A stretch of DNA of 64,000 bases from Formosa haliotis (GCF_001685485.1 NZ_BDEL01000001.1:3631501-3695500); one strand, 5' to 3'. Shown: positions 45,878-56,066, counted from the stretch's first letter. Made by a program: numbers and translations. The notes: generated by a model not told the origin, from the letters alone.

Positions 45878-48800
45878 ATGGCAAGAAAACAAGATAAGAA
45901 TACAGTAAAGAGGTTTAACAAAATCTCAATTGGTTTAGCATCACCAGAGTCTATATTAGCAGAGTCTAAAGGGGAAGTGCTTAAGCCAGAAACTATCAAT
46001 TATCGAACTCATAAACCAGAACGAGATGGTTTATTCTGTGAGCGTATTTTTGGTCCTGTAAAAGACTACGAATGTGCCTGTGGAAAATATAAGCGTATTC
46101 GCTACAAAGGTATTGTATGTGACCGTTGTGGTGTTGAAGTAACAGAAAAGAAAGTACGTCGTGATCGTGTAGGACACATTAATCTTGTTGTTCCTGTAGC
46201 ACACATTTGGTATTTCCGTTCTTTACCAAACAAAATAGGGTATTTATTAGGTTTACCTTCTAAGAAATTAGATATGATTATTTACTACGAACGCTATGTA
46301 GTAATTCAGCCAGGTAATGCTAAAAATGCCGAAGGAGAACCATTACAAAAAATGGATTTCCTAACAGAAGAAGAGTATTTAAATATTTTAGAAACGCTTC
46401 CTCAAGACAATCAATATTTAGAAGACACAGACCCAAATAAATTCCTTGCGAAAATGGGTGCTGAGTGTTTAATAGAGCTTTTAGCACGTATCGATTTAGA
46501 TGCTTTATCTTATCAATTACGTCATAAAGCAAATACAGAAACATCTAAGCAACGTAAAACAGAAGCTTTAAAACGTTTACAGGTTGTTGAAGCTTTACGT
46601 GAATCTAACGAGAACAGAGAGAATCGTCCAGAATGGATGATTATGAAAGTGGTTCCTGTAATTCCACCAGAATTACGTCCGTTAGTGCCATTAGATGGAG
46701 GTCGTTTTGCGACTTCAGATTTAAATGATTTATACCGTCGTGTAATTATTCGTAACAACCGTTTAAAGCGTCTTGTTGAGATTAAAGCACCAGAAGTTAT
46801 TTTACGTAACGAAAAACGTATGTTACAGGAATCTGTAGACTCGTTATTCGATAACACACGTAAAGCATCTGCGGTTAAAACAGATTCTAACAGGCCTTTA
46901 AAATCCTTATCAGATTCATTAAAAGGTAAGCAAGGACGTTTCCGTCAAAACTTATTAGGTAAGCGTGTTGATTATTCTGCACGTTCTGTAATTGTTGTAG
47001 GACCAGAATTGAAATTATTCGAATGTGGTTTACCTAAAAATATGGCTGCAGAGCTTTACAAACCTTTCGTAATTAGAAAATTAATTGAAAGAGGTATTGT
47101 AAAAACGGTTAAGTCTGCTAAAAAGATTATAGACAAAAAAGAACCAGTGGTTTGGGATATCTTGGAAAATGTGCTTAAAGGACATCCAGTATTGCTAAAC
47201 CGTGCGCCTACATTACACCGTTTAGGTATTCAAGCATTCCAACCAAAATTAATTGAAGGAAAAGCGATTCAATTACACCCATTAGTATGTACGGCATTTA
47301 ACGCCGATTTCGATGGTGACCAGATGGCGGTGCATTTACCACTAGGGCCAGAAGCTATTCTTGAAGCGCAAATGTTAATGTTAGCGTCTCACAATATCTT
47401 AAACCCAGCAAACGGTTCTCCTGTAACGGTACCTTCTCAAGATATGGTACTTGGTCTTTATTATATGACCAAGCTACGTACATCTACTCCAGAAGTGCCA
47501 ATTAAAGGAGAAGGTTTAACATTCTACTCTCCAGAAGAAGTTGTTATTGCTTTCAACGAGAAGCGTGTAGACCTTAACGCAGGTATTAAAGTTAGAACTT
47601 ACGATTTTAACGATGCAGGCGAAATTGTATTACAAATTATAGAAACTACTGTAGGTCGTGTTTTATTTAACGATAAAGTACCTCATGCAGCTGGATATAT
47701 CAACCAAGTTTTAACTAAAAAATCGTTAAGAGATATTATTGGTAATATCTTAAGAGTTACTTCTGTTCCAGAAACAGCTGCTTTCCTTGACGAAATTAAA
47801 ACTTTAGGTTACAAATTTGCATTCCAAGGTGGACTATCATTTAGTTTAGGTGATATTATTATCCCACCAGAAAAGCAAGGTATGATCGATAAAGCTAACG
47901 GCTTAGTTGAAGGTATTACGGGTAACTATAACATGGGACTTATTACTAACAACGAACGTTATAACCAAGTAATTGATATTTGGACATCGACAAACGCGGA
48001 ATTAACCGAGTTGTCTATGAAGCGTATTCGTGAAGACCAACAAGGGTTTAACTCGGTATTTATGATGCTTGATTCTGGAGCACGTGGATCTAAAGAACAG
48101 ATTCGTCAGCTTACAGGTATGCGTGGATTAATGGCGAAACCTAAAAAATCGAATGCAGGAGGAGGAGAAATTATTGAAAACCCAATTCTTTCTAACTTTA
48201 AAGAAGGTCTTTCAATTTTAGAATACTTTATCTCTACTCACGGTGCTCGTAAAGGTCTTGCCGATACGGCTCTTAAAACTGCCGATGCGGGTTACTTAAC
48301 ACGTCGTCTGGTAGATGTATCTCAAGATGTTATTATTAATAGCGAAGATTGTGGTACTTTAAGAGGTGTAGAAGTTACGCCATTAAAGAAAAACGATGAA
48401 GTTGTAGAATCTTTAGGAGAACGCGTAATTGGACGTGTATCGTTATACGATGTTACAAATCCATTAACGGATGAGTTATTAGTGTCTGCAGGCGAACTTA
48501 TTACTGAAGATATCGCCGATACCATAAACCAATCACCTTTAGATACTGTAGAAGTACGTTCTGCATTAACTTGTGAAGCGAAAAAAGGTATTTGTGCTAA
48601 ATGTTACGGACGTAACCTTGCAACCAATAAAATGGTTCAATTAGGTGAAGCTGTTGGTGTTGTTGCTGCACAATCTATTGGAGAACCTGGTACACAGTTA
48701 ACACTTCGTACGTTCCACGTTGGAGGTATTGCAGGTAACATTTCTGAAGATAATAAGCTAATCGTTAAATTTGACGGTATTGCAGAAATCGAAGATCTTA

Positions 48801-50182
48801 AAACGGTTAAAGGTGAAGATAACGAAGGAAACCCAATTGATATTGTAATTTCTCGTACATCTGAATTAAAACTTATAGATAAGAAAACAGGAATCACGTT
48901 AAGTACAAATAACATTCCTTACGGTTGTACAATTAATATTGAAAACGGCCAGGAGTTAAGTAAAGGTGATGTAGTTTGTTCATGGGATCCATATAACGGT
49001 GTAATTATATCAGAATTTGCTGGTAAAGTGCGTTATGAAAACATTGAGCAAGGTGTAACTTACCAAGTTGAAATTGACGAGCAAACTGGTTTCCAAGAAA
49101 AAGTAATTTCTGAATCTAGAAGCAAAAAATTAATTCCAACATTACATGTCGATGACGCTCAAGGAAACGTAATCCGTTCTTATAACCTACCAGTTGGAGC
49201 GCATTTAATGATTGATGATGGTGAAAAGATTATTGTTGGTAAAATTTTAGTTAAAATTCCACGTAAATCTGCAAAAGCAGGGGATATTACTGGAGGTTTA
49301 CCTCGTGTAACAGAATTATTCGAAGCACGTAACCCGTCTAACCCAGCTGTAGTAAGTCAAGTTGATGGTGTTGTTTCTTTCGGAAAAATTAAGCGTGGTA
49401 ACCGTGAAATTATCGTAGAATCTAAATTAGGAGACATTAAGAAATACCTAGTTAAATTATCAAATCAGATTCTTGTACAAGAAAATGATTTCGTTAAAGC
49501 AGGTATGCCACTTTCTGATGGTTCTATTACACCAAACGATATTTTAAATATTAAAGGCCCTTCAGCTGTACAACAATACTTAGTGAACGAAGTTCAAGAA
49601 GTATACCGTTTACAAGGGGTGAAAATTAACGACAAGCATTTTGAAGTTGTTGTAAGACAAATGATGCGTAAAGTTCAAATAAAGGATTCTGGAGATACGA
49701 TTTTCTTAGAAGATCAATTAGCTCATAAAGCTGACTTTATTGAAGAAAACGATAAAATATTTGGCTTAAAAGTAGTTGAAAATGCAGGTGATTCTACAAA
49801 CCTTAAAGAAGGACAATTAATAACACCGTTCACTTTAAGAGATGAGAACTCATTATTACGTCGTGAAGATAAAGAGCTTGTAACAGCAAGAGATGCTCAG
49901 CCAGCAACGGCTACGCCAATCTTACAAGGTATTACAAGAGCGTCATTACAAACTAAATCGTTTATCTCTGCTGCTTCTTTCCAAGAAACAACAAAAGTTC
50001 TTAACGAAGCTGCCGTAGCAGGTAAAGTAGATAGTCTTGAAGGTCTTAAAGAAAATGTAATTGTAGGACACAAAATTCCAGCTGGTACTGGTATGCGTAA
50101 GTACGATCATATTATCGTAGGATCTAAAGAAGAGTTCGACGAAATGATGCAAGCTAAAAGACAAGAAGTGAATTATAACTAA
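45878..50182 (+). CDS. rpoC: RNA polymerase subunit beta-prime
   Basis: 1434 residues. N-terminal zinc site [23 protein letters not shown], the catalytic [14 protein letters not shown] with three magnesium-binding aspartates, the trigger-loop/bridge region (MRGLMAKP), the second zinc site ([15 protein letters not shown]), and the [25 protein letters not shown] block. Intact; ends with a terminator at 50266. Confidence 0.98.
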   Translation: MARKQDKNTVKRFNKISIGLASPESILAESKGEVLKPETINYRTHKPERDGLFCERIFGPVKDYECACGKYKRIRYKGIVCDRCGVEVTEKKVRRDRVGHINLVVPVAHIWYFRSLPNKIGYLLGLPSKKLDMIIYYERYVVIQPGNAKNAEGEPLQKMDFLTEEEYLNILETLPQDNQYLEDTDPNKFLAKMGAECLIELLARIDLDALSYQLRHKANTETSKQRKTEALKRLQVVEALRESNENRENRPEWMIMKVVPVIPPELRPLVPLDGGRFATSDLNDLYRRVIIRNNRLKRLVEIKAPEVILRNEKRMLQESVDSLFDNTRKASAVKTDSNRPLKSLSDSLKGKQGRFRQNLLGKRVDYSARSVIVVGPELKLFECGLPKNMAAELYKPFVIRKLIERGIVKTVKSAKKIIDKKEPVVWDILENVLKGHPVLLNRAPTLHRLGIQAFQPKLIEGKAIQLHPLVCTAFNADFDGDQMAVHLPLGPEAILEAQMLMLASHNILNPANGSPVTVPSQDMVLGLYYMTKLRTSTPEVPIKGEGLTFYSPEEVVIAFNEKRVDLNAGIKVRTYDFNDAGEIVLQIIETTVGRVLFNDKVPHAAGYINQVLTKKSLRDIIGNILRVTSVPETAAFLDEIKTLGYKFAFQGGLSFSLGDIIIPPEKQGMIDKANGLVEGITGNYNMGLITNNERYNQVIDIWTSTNAELTELSMKRIREDQQGFNSVFMMLDSGARGSKEQIRQLTGMRGLMAKPKKSNAGGGEIIENPILSNFKEGLSILEYFISTHGARKGLADTALKTADAGYLTRRLVDVSQDVIINSEDCGTLRGVEVTPLKKNDEVVESLGERVIGRVSLYDVTNPLTDELLVSAGELITEDIADTINQSPLDTVEVRSALTCEAKKGICAKCYGRNLATNKMVQLGEAVGVVAAQSIGEPGTQLTLRTFHVGGIAGNISEDNKLIVKFDGIAEIEDLKTVKGEDNEGNPIDIVISRTSELKLIDKKTGITLSTNNIPYGCTINIENGQELSKGDVVCSWDPYNGVIISEFAGKVRYENIEQGVTYQVEIDEQTGFQEKVISESRSKKLIPTLHVDDAQGNVIRSYNLPVGAHLMIDDGEKIIVGKILVKIPRKSAKAGDITGGLPRVTELFEARNPSNPAVVSQVDGVVSFGKIKRGNREIIVESKLGDIKKYLVKLSNQILVQENDFVKAGMPLSDGSITPNDILNIKGPSAVQQYLVNEVQEVYRLQGVKINDKHFEVVVRQMMRKVQIKDSGDTIFLEDQLAHKADFIEENDKIFGLKVVENAGDSTNLKEGQLITPFTLRDENSLLRREDKELVTARDAQPATATPILQGITRASLQTKSFISAASFQETTKVLNEAAVAGKVDSLEGLKENVIVGHKIPAGTGMRKYDHIIVGSKEEFDEMMQAKRQEVNYN

Positions 50183-50265
50183 ATGAAACTAAAATTTTGC
50201 AAGCCGAAGGGACGCAAAAGGGAAGTTGAATTTATGCTGAGCTTAGTCTAAGCATTTTATAACAT

Positions 50266-50304
50266 AAAAGCCTTCATGTATATTTTATACTTGAAGGCTT
50301 TTTT
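50266..50304 (+). terminator. Terminator after rpoC
   Basis: AAAAGCCTTCA (50266-50276) pairs with TGAAGGCTTTT (50292-50302), loop partly closed by GTA/TAC, then T run. Confidence 0.85.
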
Positions 50305-50367
50305 AATTAAAACAGATTACTAATTAGGTCTTCCGCTATCGTGGAACTCCAAAACAAATAAAATTCT

Positions 50368-50685
50368 ATGGCAAACGAAAAAGACAACCCAAAACAAGGC
50401 CAAATTAATATTGAATTAGATGAAAAAATTGCCGAAGGTACCTACTCAAACTTGGCCATTATTAATCATTCGGTATCAGAATTTGTAGTAGACTTTGTTA
50501 GTATTATGCCTGGAACACCTAAAAGTAAGGTGAAATCTAGAATTATATTAACACCACAGCATGCAAAACGCCTGCTTAAAGCTCTGGCCGATAATGTAAA
50601 CAGATTTGAAAATGCCCATGGTGAAATTAAAGATTACGAGCAACCACCAATACCATTAAATTTTGGTCCTACTGGTGAAGCATAA
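50368..50685 (+). CDS. DUF3467-domain protein
   Basis: 105 residues, a single DUF3467 domain: INIELDEKIAEGTYSNLAII, SEFVVDFVSIMPGTPKSKVKSRIILTP and QHAKRLLKALADNV. It normally follows rpoC in Bacteroidota. Its C-terminus QPPIPLNFGPTGEA is the start of a tandem repeat: the same coding tail reappears twice downstream. Function unknown. Confidence 0.88.
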   Translation: MANEKDNPKQGQINIELDEKIAEGTYSNLAIINHSVSEFVVDFVSIMPGTPKSKVKSRIILTPQHAKRLLKALADNVNRFENAHGEIKDYEQPPIPLNFGPTGEA

Positions 50686-50882
50686 CCTATGCTTTTAAAA
50701 TTTATATAGGTATAAGGTTGCTCGACATGTTTTTCTCAGCAACCACCAATACCATTAAATTTTGGTCCGACTGGTGAAGCATAACGTATGCTTTTAAAAT
50801 TTATATAGGGAAAAGGTTGCTCGACATGTTTTTCTCAGCAACCACCAATTCCATTAAATTTTGGGCCAACCGGAAAAATATA
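50641..50882 (+). repeat. 99-bp tandem repeat of the DUF3467 gene end
   Basis: Unit 1 (50641-50739) and unit 2 (50740-50838) differ at 4 of 99 positions. Each starts with the codons for QPPIPLNFGPTGEA plus stop and ends with a 54-base spacer. A third partial unit (50839-50882) codes for QPPIPLNFGPTGKI plus stop and differs by synonymous changes. Only unit 1 is joined to the gene; the others follow stop codons. It is not a CRISPR: period 99, only two full units, no spacer variety. Confidence 0.85.
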
Positions 50883-50916
50883 AAAAAGCCCTTTGACATT
50901 GTCAAAGGGCTTTTTT
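50882..50916 (+). terminator. Terminator after the DUF3467 repeats
   Basis: Perfect 16-bp stem (50882-50897 with 50901-50916) with loop ATT and A/T tracts on the two sides, so it could work in both directions (also for prfC). Confidence 0.9.
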
Positions 50917-50942
50917 ATGCGATTATATGATGATCTAAATCA

Positions 50943-51019
50943 CCTCATTCTGAACTTGTTTCAGAATCTCATTACATTGATAACAAATTGAGTATCCTCA
51001 ATCAAGTTCAGGTTGACGA
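50943..51019. repeat. Composite imperfect inverted repeat, probably dispersed
   Basis: ATTCTGA (50947-50953) pairs with TCAGAAT (50961-50967) around ACTTGTT. A second arm (50992-51017) repeats related words such as CAAGTTCAGGTTGACG. Elements built on TTCTGAACTTGTTTCAGAAT are scattered through flavobacterial genomes in my memory. Rest of 50917-51169 shows nothing else. Confidence 0.45.
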
Positions 51020-51169
51020 CAATTTAACTTTTCAGAAATTCTCTTTTTATATAATGTTGAGTGATGTTGTTTTATTGGTTTTAACCTTTTAACGCTGTAC
51101 GTGTTTCAAAACCTCACAACTATGCTAACCTATTTTCTTAAATTTCTCTACAAGTTAAAAATATCCGCA

Positions 51170-52759
51170 TTAATCAAACTCCGAAGTTAAATGGAATTTA
51201 ATATTCGGGAATTTTTGTTCCGTCATTTGTAAAGAGAATTGAGAATCTGCTAAAAACACCAATTGGTTTCTTTTGTCTTTGGCTAGAAAACGTTGTTTCA
51301 CACGTAAAAATTCTTTAAACTCTTCACTCTTTTTATCTTTTGGCTCAACCCAACAAGCTTTATAAACATTTAAGTTTTCGTAAGTACATTTTGCACCATA
51401 TTCATGCTCTAAACGATATTGAATTACCTCGTATTGTAGGGCTCCCACGGTACCAATAACTTTTCTTCCATTAAGTTCTAAAGTGAATAGCTGGGCTACT
51501 CCTTCGTCCATTAATTGGTCTATACCCTTATAAAGTTGTTTAGATTTTAATGGGTCGGCATTATTAATATATCTAAAATGCTCTGGCGAAAAGCTTGGTA
51601 TACCTTTATAGTGAATAAGTTCTCCTTCGGTAAAGGTATCTCCAATTTTAAAACTTCCGGTATCTTGTAATCCTACAATATCTCCAGGGTAAGAAATATC
51701 GACAATTTCTTTCTTTTCAGCAAAAAAGGCATTCGGACTAGAGAACTTTACTTTCTTATTAGTTCTAACATGCAAGTAAGGTGCATTACGTTTAAACTCA
51801 CCAGATACTATTTTAACAAAGGCTAAACGGTTTCTATGATTAGGGTCCATGTTAGCATGAATCTTAAAAATAAAGCCTGTAAATTTATTTTCATCTGGTA
51901 GTACTAAACGTTCTTCACTTTGTTTTGGTCTAGGTTTAGGAGCAATTTCTACAAAACAGTCTAATAATTCACGAACTCCAAAATTATTTAAAGCCGACCC
52001 GAAAAATACAGGTTGCACATGGCCTTCTAAATAGGCTGCTTTGTCAAATTCAGGATAAATGCCTTCAACTAATTCTATTTCCTCACGTAGTGTATTTGCA
52101 GATTTTTCACCTACTAATTTATCTAATTCTGGCGATGATAGGTCTGATATCTCAATAGTTTCTTCAATATCTTTTCTACTATCCCCGCTAAATAAATTTA
52201 CATTCTTTTCCCAAATGTTGTAAATCCCTTTAAACTCGTAACCCATTCCAATTGGGAAACTTAACGGTACAACTTTTAATCCTAATTTTTGTTCAACTTC
52301 ATCTAATAAATCAAAAGCATCTTTACCCTCACGATCCATTTTGTTTATAAAAACAATCATAGGTATGTTTCGCATACGGCAAACTTCAACTAATTTCTCA
52401 GTTTGTTCCTCAACCCCTTTTGCAACATCAATAACTACAATAACACTATCTACAGCAGTTAGTGTACGGTAAGTATCTTCAGCAAAATCCTTGTGTCCTG
52501 GGGTGTCTAAGATGTTAATTTTTATGCCATCGTATTCAAAAGCTAAAACAGATGTCGCTACAGAAATTCCACGCTGACGTTCAATTTCCATAAAGTCACT
52601 TGTAGCTCCTTTTTTTATTTTATTACTTTTTACAGCTCCGGCTTCTTGAATAGCACCACCAAAAAGAAGTAATTTTTCGGTTAGTGTTGTTTTACCAGCA
52701 TCGGGATGCGATATAATTCCGAAGGTACGACGTCTGTTTATTTCACTTTTAAAACTCAT
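51170..52759 (-). CDS. prfC: Peptide chain release factor 3
   Basis: 529 residues. GTPase motifs SHPDAGKTT (G1), RQRGISVATS (G2), DTPGHKDF (G3) and NKMDREGKD (G4), followed by the RF3-type domains with RLEHEYGAKCTYENLNVY. It recycles RF1/RF2 after termination. A minus-strand box TATCTTTG at 52792-52799 is its probable -7 element. Confidence 0.95.
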   Translation of the reverse strand: MSFKSEINRRRTFGIISHPDAGKTTLTEKLLLFGGAIQEAGAVKSNKIKKGATSDFMEIERQRGISVATSVLAFEYDGIKINILDTPGHKDFAEDTYRTLTAVDSVIVVIDVAKGVEEQTEKLVEVCRMRNIPMIVFINKMDREGKDAFDLLDEVEQKLGLKVVPLSFPIGMGYEFKGIYNIWEKNVNLFSGDSRKDIEETIEISDLSSPELDKLVGEKSANTLREEIELVEGIYPEFDKAAYLEGHVQPVFFGSALNNFGVRELLDCFVEIAPKPRPKQSEERLVLPDENKFTGFIFKIHANMDPNHRNRLAFVKIVSGEFKRNAPYLHVRTNKKVKFSSPNAFFAEKKEIVDISYPGDIVGLQDTGSFKIGDTFTEGELIHYKGIPSFSPEHFRYINNADPLKSKQLYKGIDQLMDEGVAQLFTLELNGRKVIGTVGALQYEVIQYRLEHEYGAKCTYENLNVYKACWVEPKDKKSEEFKEFLRVKQRFLAKDKRNQLVFLADSQFSLQMTEQKFPNIKFHLTSEFD

Positions 52760-52791
52760 AATATTTGTTGAAAATAGGACGCAAAGATACT

Positions 52792-52799
52792 ATTATTAG
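52792..52799 (-). promoter_or_regulatory. -7 promoter box for prfC
   Basis: Minus-strand TATCTTTG, a match to TAnnTTTG, 33 bases upstream of the prfC ATG. No clear TTG at -33. Confidence 0.55.
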
Positions 52800-52885
52800 T
52801 ACGAAATGCTATAAATGAAGTCGAGCCTTTTTATTTTTATCTCTACATTAACGTATTTTATAATTTTACTTGGTATTTTTACATT

Positions 52886-53410
52886 ATGATAGAAGAAAAC
52901 GTAATATTAGTTAACGAAAATGATGAGCCAATTGGGCTTATGCCAAAATTAGAAGCACACGAAAAAGGGGTTTTACATCGCGCTTTCTCGGTATTTGTGT
53001 TTAATGAAAAAAATGAGTTAATGCTGCAACAACGCGCATTAGATAAATATCATACGCCTGGATTATGGACCAATACCTGTTGTAGCCATCAACGCGATGG
53101 GGAGTCAAATATCGTTGCTGGTAGACGCCGTTTACAAGAAGAAATGGGATTTGTAACGGCCTTAGAAGAAACCACGTCGTTTGTATATAAATCACCTTTC
53201 GAAAATGGTTTAACCGAACATGAATATGACCATGTTTTAATAGGGTATTACGATGGCGAACCTAATATAAACCCAGAAGAGGTTGCCGATTGGAAATGGA
53301 TGTCTTTAAATGATATTAAAGCAGATATTAAATTGCACCCAGAGTTATACACGTCTTGGTTTAAAATTATTTTCGATAAGTTTTACGAATTTATAAATGT
53401 CTCTAAATAA
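52886..53410 (+). CDS. idi: Isopentenyl-diphosphate isomerase, type I
   Basis: 174 residues, Nudix fold. Type I markers: TNTCCSHQR with the catalytic cysteine, GESNIVAGRRRLQEEMGF (Nudix-like helix) and LTEHEYDHVLIG. It interconverts IPP and DMAPP, usually for isoprenoid or carotenoid synthesis. The next gene starts directly after its stop, so they are translationally coupled. Confidence 0.93.
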   Translation: MIEENVILVNENDEPIGLMPKLEAHEKGVLHRAFSVFVFNEKNELMLQQRALDKYHTPGLWTNTCCSHQRDGESNIVAGRRRLQEEMGFVTALEETTSFVYKSPFENGLTEHEYDHVLIGYYDGEPNINPEEVADWKWMSLNDIKADIKLHPELYTSWFKIIFDKFYEFINVSK

Positions 53411-53821
53411 ATGATAGCTAAAGTAAGTAGGCAAGGGTATTTTAATGCCGCGCACAGATTATATAGAAAAGATTGGAGCGACGAAAAAAATCAATTAATA
53501 TTTGGGCGTTGCAACAATGCCAACTATCACGGCCATAATTATGAGGTTATAGTTAGTGTAACGGGAGAAATAGACCAAGAAACAGGTTTTGTAATTGATT
53601 TAAAAATTTTAAAACAGTTAATAAAAGACGAAGTAGAAGAAGCTTTCGATCATAAAAACTTAAATTTAGATGTTGCCGAATTTAAAGATCTTAATCCTAC
53701 TGCCGAAAATATAGCCGTTATTATTTACAATAAATTGAAACCAAAAATAGGAAAGCATTTAGAGTTAGAAATAACACTTTATGAAACCCCTAGAAATTTT
53801 GTAACCTACTCAGGAAAATAG
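53411..53821 (+). CDS. 6-pyruvoyl-tetrahydropterin synthase family protein
   Basis: 136 residues, one T-fold domain. Zinc ligands H15, H40 and H42, catalytic C34. The spacing C-x5-HGH (CNNANYHGHNY) is the PTPS form; E. coli QueD has C-x3-HGH. So tetrahydropterin synthesis is favoured, with queuosine/folate-type roles possible. Its ATG follows the idi stop with no gap, and manA follows after 7 bases. Confidence 0.85.
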   Translation: MIAKVSRQGYFNAAHRLYRKDWSDEKNQLIFGRCNNANYHGHNYEVIVSVTGEIDQETGFVIDLKILKQLIKDEVEEAFDHKNLNLDVAEFKDLNPTAENIAVIIYNKLKPKIGKHLELEITLYETPRNFVTYSGK

Positions 53822-53828
53822 CAACCAC

Positions 53829-54800
53829 ATGAAAAATTTAATTTACCCATTAAAGTTTGAACCGATTTTAAAAGAAAAAATCTGGGGAGGAGAAAAGCTC
53901 AATACACTTTTAAATAAAAAAAGTACTTTACCTAATATAGGTGAAAGTTGGGAAGTAAGCGATGTAGATGGCGAACCTTCGGTAGTTGCCAATGGTAGTT
54001 TAAAAGGAAAAACCTTAAAGGAGCTTTTATTAGAATATAAAGAAGATTTTATTGGTGTTCAAAATCACAGGATTTTTGGCGAAAAGTTTCCTTTACTTAT
54101 AAAATATATCGATGCTAAGGAAGATTTATCTATACAATTGCATCCAAATGACGAACTTGCCGGTAAACGCCATAACTCTTTTGGGAAAACCGAAATGTGG
54201 TATGTTATGCAAGCCGATGAAGACTCTAAGTTAATTATAGGGTTTAAAGAAAATATGAGTCCAGGTATTTATTTAGAACATCTAGAAAATAAAACCCTAC
54301 CAGAAATATTAAATACAGAACGTGTTAAACCTGGCGATGCTTTTTTTATAGAAGTAGGGAGAGTGCATGCTATTGGTGCAGGAGTTATGTTGGCAGAAAT
54401 TCAACAGACTTCAGATATTACCTACCGTGTTTATGATTGGGAACGTGTAGATGCCGAAGGAAATGAGCGCGAATTGCATACCGAATTAGCTTTAGATGCG
54501 ATAGATTTTGAAATGACGGGCGATTTTAAAATGCCTTACGAAAAAATACAAAATGAATCTAGCGAAATGATTAGTTGTCCGTATTTTACAACTAATTTCT
54601 TAGAGGTTACAGATACGGTAACCAAAGAAAATTATCACGATTCGTTTATAATATATATGTGTGTTGAAGGGGAAGCAGAAATTACTACCAATGGAAACTC
54701 AGAAACGATAAAAACAGGAGAAACCATTTTGCTTCCAGCCGCCGCAAAATCCTACGAAATTACAGCAAAACAAGCCAAACTTTTAGAAGTTTATGTATAA
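53829..54800 (+). CDS. manA: Mannose-6-phosphate isomerase, class I
   Basis: 323 residues, two cupin-like domains. Metal-site motif SIQLHPNDELAGKRHNSFGKTE, then GRVHAIGAGV. It links fructose-6-phosphate and mannose-6-phosphate. Last gene of the idi-PTPS-manA unit; terminated at 54803-54832. Confidence 0.92.
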   Translation: MKNLIYPLKFEPILKEKIWGGEKLNTLLNKKSTLPNIGESWEVSDVDGEPSVVANGSLKGKTLKELLLEYKEDFIGVQNHRIFGEKFPLLIKYIDAKEDLSIQLHPNDELAGKRHNSFGKTEMWYVMQADEDSKLIIGFKENMSPGIYLEHLENKTLPEILNTERVKPGDAFFIEVGRVHAIGAGVMLAEIQQTSDITYRVYDWERVDAEGNERELHTELALDAIDFEMTGDFKMPYEKIQNESSEMISCPYFTTNFLEVTDTVTKENYHDSFIIYMCVEGEAEITTNGNSETIKTGETILLPAAAKSYEITAKQAKLLEVYV

Positions 54801-54802
54801 AA

Positions 54803-54832
54803 AAAATCCCGGGTGTAACACTCGGGAATTTT
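54803..54832. terminator. Bidirectional terminator between manA and the 54835 gene
   Basis: AATCCCGGGTGT pairs with ACACTCGGGAATT (one G-T pair), small AAC loop, A run before and T-rich after. Confidence 0.8.
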
Positions 54833-54834
54833 AT

Positions 54835-55206
54835 TTAACAAGCAGTTTTAGACTCCTTATAATAGGCTTCATCTAGGGTGAATCCAAATAGCGCACTACA
54901 AATAGTTTCATGATGATTTGTAATTGGCTTAGGTTTAGTAACAATAATGTTTACTAAATAACCATGATCAGCTTTTTTAATTAATTGGGCCTGAATGGTT
55001 AATTCATCATTTAGAAATGCGTTTTTATGCATTTTAAATTTAAAGTCAGCAAGATCGTTGACATCTTGTAAATAAAATTCTTTTATTGGGTAAGTAGCAA
55101 CCGTTTTTATTTTGCTATAAAGTATATGTGGTAATAAAAATCCGTTAGCGTTGCTTACATTTTTTGTTACAGTAAAAGGTACGTTGGTGTTTATATGTGT
55201 ATTCAT
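54835..55206 (-). CDS. Hypothetical protein, possible hot-dog fold
   Basis: 123 residues, no signal peptide. The strand pair FLNDELTIQAQLIKKADHGYLVNIIVTK is like the closing sheet of hot-dog acyl-thioester proteins, but no catalytic motif is visible. I do not recognise a family. Two tiny ORFs lie just upstream on the same strand, with an ATG only 13 bases beyond the stop of the nearer one. Confidence 0.55.
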   Translation of the reverse strand: MNTHINTNVPFTVTKNVSNANGFLLPHILYSKIKTVATYPIKEFYLQDVNDLADFKFKMHKNAFLNDELTIQAQLIKKADHGYLVNIIVTKPKPITNHHETICSALFGFTLDEAYYKESKTAC

Positions 55207-55218
55207 GATGTTATTTTT

Positions 55219-55341
55219 TTATGGATATATTAAAGCGGGTCTCAATTTGTAATTATGATAAGTACAATACATGACGTTTGTACGAATGGAAAAAGGTTTA
55301 AGCTTCTGATTGTCCTGTTTAATTGAATTTACATTTTTCAT
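55219..55341 (-). CDS. Possible 40-residue small protein
   Basis: ATG at 55339-55341, stop at 55219-55221, 13 bases before the ATG of the 123-residue gene. The peptide is basic and tyrosine-rich at its end, without signal peptide or family. It has a TA-rich, SD-less start region typical of the organism. Could equally be leader sequence. Confidence 0.35.
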   Translation of the reverse strand: MKNVNSIKQDNQKLKPFSIRTNVMYCTYHNYKLRPALIYP

Positions 55342-55380
55342 AATATTAAAATTTAAAATTAGTAATGGGTTAAAAATAAA

Positions 55381-55406
55381 AAAGGTGCTTTAAAAAAAGC
55401 ACCTTT
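55381..55406 (-). terminator. Minus-strand terminator or attenuator
   Basis: AAAGGTGCTT (55381-55390) pairs with AAGCACCTTT (55397-55406). Read on the minus strand it is followed by a T-rich run. It lies between the two small minus-strand ORFs. Confidence 0.6.
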
Positions 55407-55433
55407 AGAGTTTATCGTTATATTATATAATAG

Positions 55434-55550
55434 TTAACTTGATTCAAGATGCACAGATAGTTTACGCTTAAGCATACAAATGACATTAGTGTTCCACTGT
55501 TGTGAAATACTATGGTTTACTTGCTTATATTGTGCATTGATTGTATTCAT
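55434..55550 (-). CDS. Possible 38-residue small protein or leader peptide
   Basis: ATG at 55548-55550, stop at 55434-55436, followed by the minus-strand hairpin at 55381-55406. It begins MNTINAQYKQVNHSIS and has no family. A short ORF followed by a terminator-like stem is what a leader-peptide attenuator looks like, but this is only a possibility. Confidence 0.35.
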   Translation of the reverse strand: MNTINAQYKQVNHSISQQWNTNVICMLKRKLSVHLESS

Positions 55551-55659
55551 AGGATAAATCTAATAATATTTTTTTAATTGAACAATATTTAAATGTAATT
55601 ATAACAAATTTTGTTTCGGATTAATGTAATTTTGCAGCAAATAAATACAATTTTATATT

Positions 55660-55929
55660 ATGGCAAATGTTAGAGATTTAAAAAAGGACATTAATTACGT
55701 TTTAGGAGATATTATTGAAGCTGTTTACATTTGGGAATATGCCAACACAGACAAGGATACTAAAAAGAGTGAAGCAATTATCGATGAAGCAATCTCAACT
55801 TTTGATACATTAATTGCAAAAGTAAATGATAAGAAGGTAGACGATAAAAAAGCTCATTTTAAAGCGATTAACCAAGAATTGGAAACTAAGGGTCGTGCAT
55901 TGATTGAAAAAATCAATAATTTAAGCTAA
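55660..55929 (+). CDS. Small conserved helical protein
   Basis: 89 residues, highly charged and probably all-helical (VRDLKKDINYVLGDIIEAVYIWEY then KSEAIIDEAISTFDTLIAKV). Flavobacteriaceae carry similar short cytoplasmic proteins near tRNA genes; no function known. A TAATTTTG box lies 26 bases upstream. Confidence 0.7.
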   Translation: MANVRDLKKDINYVLGDIIEAVYIWEYANTDKDTKKSEAIIDEAISTFDTLIAKVNDKKVDDKKAHFKAINQELETKGRALIEKINNLS

Positions 55930-55946
55930 ATTATTTTGAAAAAGTT

Positions 55947-55976
55947 TTGCAGATATAAAAAACACTCTTATATTTG
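55947..55976 (+). promoter_or_regulatory. Consensus promoter of the second tRNA-Thr
   Basis: TTG (55947-55949), 19-nt spacer, TATATTTG (55969-55976), 14 bases before the tRNA. Confidence 0.8.
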
Positions 55977-55990
55977 CACTCGATTTTCAG

Positions 55991-56064
55991 GCCGATGTAG
56001 CTCAGCTGGCTAGAGCAGCTGATTTGTAATCAGCAGGTCGTGGGTTCGAGTCCCTCTATCGGCT
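55991..56064 (+). tRNA. tRNA-Thr (anticodon TGT), second copy
   Basis: All 74 nt are identical to 37036-37109. This copy is a single-gene transcript with its own promoter and terminator. Confidence 0.97.
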
Positions 56065-56066
56065 CT

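Larger units (their letters stand above)
55207..55659. other. Intergenic region with two small minus-strand ORFs
   Basis: 453 bases between the 54835 gene (-) and the 55660 gene (+). Contents: ORFs at 55219-55341 and 55434-55550, the hairpin at 55381-55406, and a plus-strand TAATTTTG box at 55627-55634 which is probably the -7 element for the 55660 gene. Confidence 0.5.

Noticed and set aside
50641..50882. CRISPR array
   Set aside because: The period is 99 bp with coding sequence inside the unit and only two full copies; no cas genes and no spacer diversity.
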